NCBI GenBank assembly: GCA_949775045.1
Contig: OX459097.1
Location: 11,640,764 to 11,704,763, forward strand
Reading direction: 5' to 3'
DNA: 64,000 nt
DNA from: Metridium senile
Taxonomy: Eukaryota; Cnidaria; Anthozoa; Actiniaria; Metridiidae
Both the position numbers and the translations under genes were made by a program. A model generated the notes under the pieces. It was not told where the DNA came from. It saw only the letters and a list, made by a program, of their open reading frames with translations, and ran no database searches. Below are positions 50,601 through 62,300 of the stretch, piece by piece (position 1 is the first letter of the stretch; each line of letters starts with the position of its first letter).

Positions 50601-53600
50601 TTGGCTGTTATGCTTTCGTCATCTAGAAACACACACAATGATTCTTAGGGCCCGGGCAAACAGCTTCAACATTCGCTTCAACATCAGTTAATCGATTTTG
50701 TTGAATGGCAATGTTGAAGCCGTTTGCCCTGGCCTTTTTAAAGATTTAAAAATCGCTTTCAACATCAACTCATCATCGATTCAACATGTTTCAAAAAGTT
50801 GAAAGGAGTGGCCAACGGCTTCAACATTGCCATTCAACAAAATCGAACGGATGTTAAAGCAAATGTTTAAACCGTTTGCCCGGGCCTTTAGGTCCTCTTT
50901 AAACGGGCCCTTCATGTTGGACCAACATGTGGTTGCTCCAACATGTTGGGCCCGTTTAAACACCCTGTTGGATGATGTTAATCTTTAAGCCTGGTTCACA
51001 CGGCGTCATATTCATAACCACGTTTACGACTAAGATTGTACGGTTCACACATGCGACATAACGTCATAATCATAAGAAAATGGAAATTTCTCCATTTCTT
51101 ATGACTATGCTTTTTTATTTTAACAGCTTTATTGACCATATGGACAACATAAATTATAGTAATATCAAAACAGAAATGGGGAAAAATGGTCAAAAGGGTG
51201 TGTGCAAAATGGGACATACTGTCACAACCCACAAACAATATACTTACTTTGAGAGTAGGTCCCTAATTAAATATTATCATTGTAATGCTCGATAAAATAT
51301 CATCCAACTTTTCTTTTGTTCTCGTGTTTAATTACAAACCGTATCGCAACATGTTGGTCCGACATGTTGGGTCCGTTGAAAAAGGCCTTTATAACCTTTA
51401 TTAACTGAGCGCAGTATACCGTTTCCGAGAAACTTTGTCATCCGTGAAGTGAAAAGCCTACAAGATAGTAGCGCAGGGGATTATGGATTACCTATGTATA
51501 CTTTATTAAAAAATTCATGAATAATTAATGAGACATTTTCAAAAGAAATCATGACCATGACGAGTGTTGTAAATCTGATACAACACTAGTGTTGTATATC
51601 CTGATTTGCATAAGTTTTAACTGGTAATTTTACGGCAAAATTTATTTTAATCTTGAAAATTTTGGTAAAATATGAAAGAGCTAACCTAGACATTTTTTAA
51701 GTAGTTTACAACATTCGCGTCCGTGTTGTATCGGCGATACAATCGCGCGCCTTCGGCTTGCGATTGTATCTGCCGATACAACACGGCCGCTCATGTTGTA
51801 AACACTACTTAAAAAATTAATGAATAATTAATGAGACATTTTCAAAAGAAATCATGACCATGACGAGTGTTGTAAATCTGATACAACACTAGTGTTGTAT
51901 ATCCTGATTTGCATAAGTTTTAACTGGTAATTTTACGGCAAAATTTATTTTAATCTTGAAAATTTTGGTAAAATATGAAAGAGCTAACCTAGACATTTTT
52001 TAAGTAGTTTACAACATTCGCGTCCGTGTTGTATCGGCGATACAATCGCGCGCCTTCGGCTTGCGATTGTATCTGCCGATACAACACGGCCGCTCATGTT
52101 GTAAACACTATTTAGAACGCAGGGATTTCATGGCCACATTACTACCCTTGTCAACATGTTATTATTGTCCATTGTGACTTATCAAACAACAAGAAAGGCG
52201 TTCCGAATGCACATTTAGTTTCTAAACTGATCCATAATCCTTTGCGCCACTAGCTTGTGTGCTTTTCACGAGTGACAAACTTTCTCGGAAAGGATGTAAA
52301 ATAACAGCAAAAAAAAGCCCTCTTACCATCTTCGTCTTCTGTTTTTCCGCCTTCTCCATCACTTTGGCTTTTTGCTCTTCCTCGCCCACCTCCTAGCCTG
52401 CTTCTCCCTCCTCTCTGATCTCTTACTCGTCGCTTTATTTTACCAATGTTCTCGTCCGAGGCGTTGCCATCCACGTTGCTGGATTGTCCATTGTTTTTCT
52501 TGGAATACAGGCTGTCTTCGCGTCGGTAGAGCTCAATTTTCTTTCCTAAGTTCTAAAATACATCAAGCACACAGTTAACTTTGGGTTATCTGTGTTCACA
52601 AAGCTGTAAGGGGAATGGTGAGATAGACCTAATCGGCTAACGCGTTGCTATGTACGTTTCCACCCAATTCAAATCTTTTGGGAATAATATTCTTTGTCTT
52701 ATGTATTTTAGTGTCACGTGGAAAATATTTGGAACAAACTTTTTTATTCCCATAGGTTTTGAATTGGGTGGAAACGTACATAGCAACGTGTTAGCCGATT
52801 AGATCTATTGGGAAATACTATTCAAAAGCTAGTCTGCGCACAGGCAGCCCAAGCAATTCACTTTTACAGTAGAGATATGTGAGGAAAAACTCGATATTTT
52901 TTATTTAAATAAATTTGAACATATTTCAATCCTGTGTTCTTGTTAAACTTATTTGGTGTCATTCTGGGTGGTTTTTTAATGTTTTAGAGCTTTTTTTCTT
53001 ATTTTTTGCCCACCTGTACTTAAATATGGAAAGGCTGGTCACTCGAGATATACATCGCTTGTCTTCGATGGTCGAAAAAATCATGTTTGATCCTTCCTTT
53101 GCCTTCAAATTCCCCTCAGCACCATAGATTAATGATCCTTCTGTCCAGAAATCAGCAAAATGTTCATGGATCTCGAGTCAGACCTCACGAAATCATAGAT
53201 ATTGAGCGATTTTCAACGACAATTTTCCTTCAGATGAGCTGTGAGGCGCGCTTAACGAACACCGAGAACTTCGTAGCCGGGCCTTATTTTGTAAAACTCA
53301 TTCTGATTGGTTAACCATGGTTAACGAAATATGTTCAAATTTATTTAAATAAAAAATAGAGTTTTTCCTCACATATCTCTACTGTAAAAGTGAATTGCTT
53401 GGGCTGCCTGTGGTCTGAGTCGCTAGTTTGGGGTTTCTCTTTGCAGAAAAGAGGATATGGAATGGTACTGGAAGATAAAGTTCTGATTTTCTTTTCATCA
53501 GGAATACCCGTACTCACAAAGGTTTGAAAGGGACTGAGTAATCATGTGGCATTAAGAATTATCACTTGAATAAGTGGAAAGGCATATATTATGAACAGCA

Positions 53601-56230
53601 GAATAAGTTACAGCAAAGAGCCCAAAAGTGTGACCACCGCTAATGTATTCGCATACTTTCGTCTATGCTGTTATCCAATCAGAATTACAGGATTGTCTAA
53701 TTATTTTATCTAATATATATGGTCACAGTCTTAAGCATCTTGCTGTAAAATATTTAGAATTTACCTCAGAAAATCTCTTGACGTCATTTCTACTTGTTCC
53801 TCTAAAGATTGAAAAGAAGAGTATTATAACAATGCTTATGATATGGAAACCTTGAACGGGCCGGTTTGGTAAAGAATTGATTAACATGTTCAACTTTGGG
53901 AAATATTTATCTACTGGATACAGTAGTAGCGTTGTTGATATAGATTTTACAATTTTGCTATATCACCCAGTATACCACTGATTGTTATATGATATATCCA
54001 TTGATTCACTCTTTTTCCGTATTGAAGAGGTTTTTTTGGCTTTGTCGGACCTTTCCGCCTTTATACGGGTCTCCGTTTAGCCTGCGTCACATCCGGGCAT
54101 TTCTCGGTTAAGTACGTCTGTGAAACAATGCCACGTCAATTAGCGAGCATGTTAGAATCGAAAAAGCTAGCCATGAGCCAATCAGAAATCGCTTCTTATA
54201 TCCGTGCTAGTCAGCTGGGGGTCCAGAACACGGTTTGTGGCGTTGTTTCACAGACGGACTTAACCGAGAAATATCCGCATGCGACGCAGGCTAGTCTCCA
54301 TTGCACGTGGCAAATCAAGCATATACCTCAAACGTCGGCTATTATCGCAAATATTACATCATAAGATCATATCAAATGAGGACGTTATGGCTTACCCTTC
54401 GCCATCAGTAACATCAGCGTTCTCCTTGTTTTGTGCCAGCTTTTTCCGTAGCTGCAATATTTTGGGAATTGACTTGGTTTTCCCCCAGTGGCTCATCTTT
54501 CTAGGTTCTTCTGGGGCTGCAGGTGCTTTCATAGAATAGAGCTCTTTAGTTTCCGCTCTTTTTCTCTCGCGTTCTTTCTGTTCATTTTCTTCATCCTCTG
54601 TTAAGATTTGTGCATTTGCAAGGTTATCAACAGCGATGGCCAAGAACACATTAAGAAGGGTGTCTAGATGTTGTTAAGGACGATGATGATAGCGACGATG
54701 ATAATGATGACGATGATAATGATGATGATGATGATAGCGACGATGATAATGATGACGATGATAATCAGATGATGACGATGATAAACAGTTGACGATGATA
54801 AACAGATGATGACGATGATAAACAGAAGATGACGATGATAATGATGACGATGATAATCAGATGATGACGATGATAAACAGATGATGACGATGATAAACAG
54901 ATGATGACGATGATAAACAGATGACGATGATAAACAGATGATGACGATGATAATCAGATGATGACGATGATAAACAGATGATGACGATGATAATGATGAC
55001 GATGATAATCAGATGATGACGATGATAAACAGATGATGACGATGATAAACAAATGATGACCATGATAATGATGTCGATGATAATGATGACGATGATAATG
55101 ATGACGATGATAATGATAATGATGACGATGAAAATGATGACGATGATAATGATAACGATGATGATAATGATAACGATGATGATGATGATGATGATGATGA
55201 TGATAATGATGACGATGAAAATGATGACGATGAAAATGATGACGATGATAATCTAATAACTTACAATAGAAAATAAATTAAATAAAACAGAAAAGGTGCC
55301 GGTGGACTGGAGTAACTAAAGTTTTCGAGCCAGTCCACCAGTAGATTAAACAAGTGTTAAAAAGACGTGTTCCTTAATTATATAAATGTAATACGAATAC
55401 TAATGTGTATAATAAACATATGAGTAAAACAATGATGATGATGAATTAAAATGATCTTGATAAAGATAAAAACAATTGACGACGTGATGATAATGATATG
55501 ACCCGTGCTTGATTTCTCACAAGTTTTGTAACAAAGGATACAATTTCCTATAATGACGAGCAAGACGAAGTACAAACTAACGGCCACACCGCTAATCTTA
55601 TATACACCACCATAAGAACGAATACCATTGTACATCACCTCGTTCCAGTCTTCGCCGGTTAGAATCTAAATTCGAATTAAATAACTTCTAGTTATACAAA
55701 CCAGAATACAAGCGAAACAAATTTACGATGTTTAACAGTATAACAGTAAATTTGCCATTATATCGTTTTTAAACCAACAGACTATACACACACAAAAAAG
55801 TTTGTATAAAATGGCGAGGATATCTGATAGAAAGCCAAGGGGTTTATTCATAACATCAGATCTCCTCTATTTATACTGCCAATATTTACATGATGACGTC
55901 AGAGCAAATTTATATTATAATTTAATATTAATTTATACAGTGGTACCTCTATTAAGCGGTCACCCATTAAGCGGTCACCCTCTATTAGGCGGCCACAATA
56001 AAAAGTCCCAAATCTATTCCTATACCTATTCTATACCTCTATTCAGCGGCCAACCTCTATTAAGCGGCCACTTTGGAAAGTCCCGAGGGTGACCGCTTAA
56101 TAGAGGTACCACTGTAACTCAAATATACTATATACTATATATACAATGTATACGTTTCGAAGTCTCATGAATACATGGCGTCATGACAACGGTTTGACAT
56201 CTATTTATCCGTTCAAAGTTCTGGACGGGC

Positions 56231-56293
<63 letters not shown>

Positions 56294-56294
56294 G

Positions 56295-56352
<58 letters not shown>

Positions 56353-59300
56353 TATTTATTAAAATTTATTAAAATATATTAAAGTCATAACGTGCAAAGG
56401 TTTATTTTTCTTCCCTAGGGGGAGTAGGGAGGGGGTAAACAAATCTTTCCCATGAAGGGTCGTACTCCCTTTATTATTATGAACACGGATTCTTGATTTA
56501 CCTGAAACACTGTTAACATTGCATTTGGGAAGTCATCAAAGTTCGTTCTTGGGGTTACACCATTCGTTAGCGTTTCGCTAAATCTGAAAACACACAAACA
56601 GAGCAGCACATCAAACAATACTGAAATACAATACAAAACAGTACAATCTTTATTTTAAGGAGGAAGACGCAATAACGATCTACTGATTTCTAATGTACGA
56701 CACTCAAAAAAAATTATATGATATTAGCATATTACAGTGCGAATCACAAAACCTTGGGCACTTAGAAATATTTTAGAAATCGTTTATTATTCGTTGAACA
56801 ACTCAGAAACAGCTATATCACCGCAAGAAGTTTGACTGATGCATGTGTAGTATGATCAATCTTTTGTAGTTAGAGTTGTTTGTGAGTTGTTCAACGAACA
56901 ATAAAAGATTTCTAAAATACTTCCGGGTGCCCACGGTTTTTCGATTCGCAATGTAAAAAATCATATCATCATCATCATATAAAAAAAAATGCTTCTTTAA
57001 GTGGAAACGACGTCCACCATTTTTCATTAACATTCAAATGATTTTTCACCCCGTGGATCTGCCCTTATGTCGTTTAATTGTTTTATGCTCTTGGTTCAAG
57101 AGGATGAAGAGGGCTAAACTGCCACATGAATGCTATAGGGATTTAAATATCGTGAAGATGATTTGTTTGCCTGGTGCAAGTTTTTCGAAGCCTGGATAAA
57201 GTTCAAATTGTACACTCAGAAAGTAACATTCAAATGACGTCACAAACATATGCACTTACTTTCCACCAAAGATTTGCATACCAAGCAAAGCAGATATTAA
57301 AATAAACAAAAACAGTAGAAATATAAGGCTAACGATCGACTTGATACTGCTGACCAGTGAAGTCGCTAGGTTACGCAACGACGTCCAATGTCTGACAGAA
57401 CAAAAGAATAACAAGATGAGACTTTTGAATTAAAGTATAAACCATTTTTATGTTATCTAGCGCCGCTGTACTGTTTAAAAAAATGCGCATTTGCACAGGG
57501 ATAGCCCCAATTCACAGCAAATGTTCTTTCTAGTGCTTTCGCTCAACCAGCGGCTTTTCTAATATCCCCTCGATATACACCTATTTCAATTTAACGTTGT
57601 CCATCTGGAATGGTTGATCTGAGACCGATAGGAATTGTGGGAGTTCATTGTTTTAATCACACTTGAATGGTGCTGAATTACAGATAACAGTATTTTAGAA
57701 GTAAACATTACTATTCAAGCGTGATTATAATAGTGCATTTGCAGTTTAACGAGCTCCCACAATTCATATCGGTCTCAGATCAACCATTCCAGATGGACAA
57801 CGTTAATTGAAATAGGTGTATAACCCTCACTTACAGCATACACCTATTTCAATAATCGTTGTTGCAATCAAAACTACAGTCCACACTCTTAAGTACGCAA
57901 AGGATGTCGGTGATTCTTCTTTTCTTATCGATTTGCTCATGGCATATTTTGGATGTACGTCTTTACCATAACAAATTGTTGCAGTGGTAGATAATTCAAC
58001 AAATATTTCTTTAAAAAACGTTTACCAAATTAACAGTTTATGTTCATATTACCGACATCCTTTGCAGGCTTCAGAGTGTGGACTGTAGCTTCGGCGACGA
58101 TTTTGAAATAGGTGTATCTAACTATTATTAGCGAATTACCTTGTAACTTTGAATATCCTAAGAAGTCTCAAACAACGTAGAACACTAATTCCAAGGTTAA
58201 GACCTATAAATTCACTTAGAAAAAAATCAACCACACCAGAACATACAACCTGTGGAATAAAAAAAACATTATTGTATTGTGAGTTGCATTTGCTCACATA
58301 CAGCCGTTCTCAGTTCACTATAAAACATTGGTGTCTAGACTTGATCTTCGTGGACTTCAATCCACGATATTTCCAAATCTATCGCTGATCTGCAACGGAG
58401 ATTTTCAGGTACGTGTTGCCTTGGAAATACAGTTTTTTTAAACGTGCACAAAATCAAGTTTAGACGTCAAAGTTTTATAGTGAACAGGCACGTGTGACTG
58501 AGAACGACTGTAATAGAGTAACTGTGGATGCATCGATTTACTCAGTTATTTGAGTAACCACTACTCAGTTGTTTTTGCAGTGAGTAACTGTGGTTGCATC
58601 GATTTACTCAGTTATTTGAGTAACCACTACTCAGTTGTCTTTGCAGTGAGTAACTGTGGATGCATCAATTTACTCAGTTATTTGAGTAACAACTACTCAG
58701 TCGTTTTTGCAGTGAGTAACTATGGATGCATCGATTTACTCAGTTATTTGAGTAACCACTACTCAGTCGTTTTTGCAGTGAGTAACTGTGGGTGCATCGA
58801 TTTCTTCACTTATTTGAGTATCCACTACTCAGTTGTTTTTGCAGTGAATAACTGTGGATGCATTGATTTACTCATTTATTTGAGTAGCAAAAAGTCAGTC
58901 GTTTTAATTTGCAGTGAGTAACTGTGGATGCATCGATTTACTCAGTTATTTGAGTAACCCTACTCGGTCATTTATGCAGTGAGTAACTGTGGATGCATCG
59001 ATTTACTCAGTTATTTTAGTAACCCTACTCGGTCATTTATGCAGTGAGTAACTGTGGATGCATCGATTTACTCAGTTATTTGAGTAACCACTACTCAGTT
59101 GTTTTTGCAGTGAGTAACTGTGGATGTATCGATTTACTCAGTTACTGGCAAGTTAACTCTGCTCAGTCGTTTTTAAAATTCTTTAAAAGTATTGTCAAAG
59201 AAGTACTTACAGCACAATCAAATATGTTAAAACTTGAGGAAAAGTAGATACGCATTCCAAGTGAGTACATCTTTAAGATCATCTCTATTGTAAATATACC

Positions 59301-62300
59301 TAGGAAAACCGTCTCTGCCCATTCTGAACAACAGAGGAAAAGAAATATTGTCACTCAATGAATAATGAATGGATGGAGAAATGAATGGGTGGGTGAATGA
59401 ATGAATGAATGAATGGAGAAATGAATGGGTGAATGGATGAATGAATGAATGGAGAAATGAATGGGTGAATGGATGAATGAATGAAGAAATGAATGGATGA
59501 AGAAATGAATGGGTGAATGAATGAATGAATCAATCAATGAATCAATGGGTGGAAAAATGAATGGGTGAATGAACGAATGAATGAATGGATGGATGGATGG
59601 AGAAATGAATTAGTGAATGAATGGATGGATGGATGGATGGAGAAATGAATTAGTGGAATGAATGAATGAATGAATGAATGAATGAATGAATGAATGAATG
59701 AATTAATTAATGGATGGATGGATGGAGAAATGAATTAGTGAATGAATGGATGGAGAAATGAATGGGTGAATGGCTAAATGACTGAATGAATAAAAGGGTG
59801 AATGGATGAATAAATCTAAGAAGAAATAGAAATGGATGGATGAATAAGAGGATATTGATACTGAAATGTAGAGCAGGCTTTTCTGTTGCAACAAATACAA
59901 TACTGCTCTAAGTATTCGAGGTCTGCATAGTTTCAGCGGCATGCGATTTTATTATTCCCTTTGTCGAATGGTGTGCACAGAATAGCAGATGATATACAAT
60001 TTTCATGTATAATAGTTATATCTTTACCTTGAAATAGGTCTAACCATTTAGGCTGATTATAATGCTCCGTTGCTAACGAGACAGTGTTTAGGAACACACA
60101 GAGAAGGATTGTCCAATAGAACCACTGAGACTTGACAGCCTTTCGTATTCTAATACGAATCCGGCTCTCGAGAATATGGAACCTATCCATTCGACTTCGT
60201 CTAGTTAAGAAGAAAAAGATATGAATTGAGTAAAACAACAAATGAAGATGAGGGGTCGGGTGGGGTTGTTAATTCCTATGCAACAAATCACGATGTAGGG
60301 ATAGGGTGGGGATATAAACTCTTATGCAACAAATGACGATATAGGGGTAGGGCGGAGGAATGACAATGCAGGGGTAGCTAGGGTGGGGATATTAATTCAT
60401 ATGCAACAAATGACGATGTAGGGGTAGGATCGGGATATCAATTCATATGCAACAAATGACGATGTAGGGGTAGGATCGGGATATCAATTCATATGCAACA
60501 AATGACGATGTAGGGGTAGGATCGGGATATCAATTCATATGCAACAAATGACGATGTAGGGGTAGGATCGGGATATTAATTCATATGCAGCAAATGACGA
60601 TGTAGGGGTAGGATCGGGATATTAATTCATATGCAACAAATGACGATGTAGGGGTAGCATCGGGATATCAATTCATATGCAACAAATGACGATGTAGGGG
60701 TAGGATCGGGATATTAATTCATATGCAGCAAATGACGATGTAGGGATAGGATCGGGATATTAACTGATTCATATGCAGCAAATGACGATGTAGGGGTAGG
60801 ATCGGGATATTAATTCATATGCAGCAAATGACAATGTAGGGGTAGGGTGAGGATATTAATTTATATACAGCAAATGACGATGTAGGGGTAGAGTGTCCTA
60901 AGTTTGGAGCAAGGTGCTATGTGGTGTTGTTAATATTCAATTCAGATCTTTCTTACTTTTCCGGAACATTGAGTCGGTAGCCATTTCCAGCAGGCTTGGT
61001 GATAACAGCAATCGGGTTGACAACGAGGTCGTTACATATTACATGAGGTTGAGACTCACTGGATTCTGACATTCTATGATTGTCTTTACGATTATGCTCT
61101 TTGGTTAGTACTTCCTCTGTTGAATAGTTATAATAAATGTACATAAAAGATAATGTCAACATTCAAAGGAAAATAAAGGAAAAAATGGAGGAAGGAAGGA
61201 AGTGGGTGGAGAACAGGGGTTGTAAAATAATGCAGGATAGTAAAATGATGTGAGGAGAGAAAGTAAGGAAGGGAGGCAGGAAGGAAGGGAGGCAGGGAGA
61301 GAGGAAGGAAGGAAGGAAGGAAGGAAGGAAGGAAGGAAGGAAGGAAGGGAGGAAGGAAGGAAGGAAGGAAGGAAGGAAGGAAGGAAGGAAGGAAGGAAGG
61401 AAGGAATGCTGTACCTGCTTTAGTTATCCATTCCATGTACCCAGCTACTTCTCGTTCGAGTTGCTCCTGCCGTCGTACTTTAAAGAACGCTCTCCGCGTC
61501 TCAACTCGCTCTCTCTCCTTTGCAAACTCTCTGACGAAAATGATAACAAAAACAAATTGAAGATCATTATTACTTTTTCAGATAACTATTTGCAATCAGT
61601 TTCATAATGCGGTGGTCAAACGGCTATGATAGTTGAAGGCGTCTCAACTATATTCAACTATCTACTATCATTTGCGCGGTCAAACGGCAAAAACTATCAT
61701 GTGAAATTTGAACATGTTCAAACTCTATGATAGTGCATGATAGTTTGGTCAAACGCACATGATAGTTGGAACTTTCATCAACTATCATTGCCGTTTGACC
61801 GGGGCTTAAAGTCTAGTTGAGGCAGATTGATGACGGTGATCGTGATTGTAATGGTAGTCATGGTGATGATGCTCATATAGGGCGCCATGTCATAAACGTA
61901 GTCGTAGTCACGTGGTCCTTTGATTCACTTTATTACTCGAAGTTAAGACTTGAACTTATGTAATACATGCATGAAATGTGCTAATCACGTGATATTACGC
62001 AATGCCCTAAAGGGTTCAAGGTTCATCACACTGATGATACTGAGGATGATGATTATTATGCAGCTACTGATAATGGTGGCGGTAATCAAGATGATGACAA
62101 TGATTTTCATAATACAGTGGTACTTCTATTAAGCGGCCACCCATTAAGCGGTCACCCTCTATTAGGCGGCCATAATAAAAAGTCACAAATCTATTCCTAT
62201 ACCTATTCTATACCTCTATTCAGCGGCCAACCTCTATTAAGCGGTCACCCATTAAGCGGTCACCCTCTATTAGGCGGCCATAATAAAAAGTCCCAAATCT

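Noticed and set aside
58503..60895. CRISPR-like regular spacing
   Set aside because: The units are direct tandem repeats of 66 and 46 bp without unique spacers, in a eukaryotic intron.
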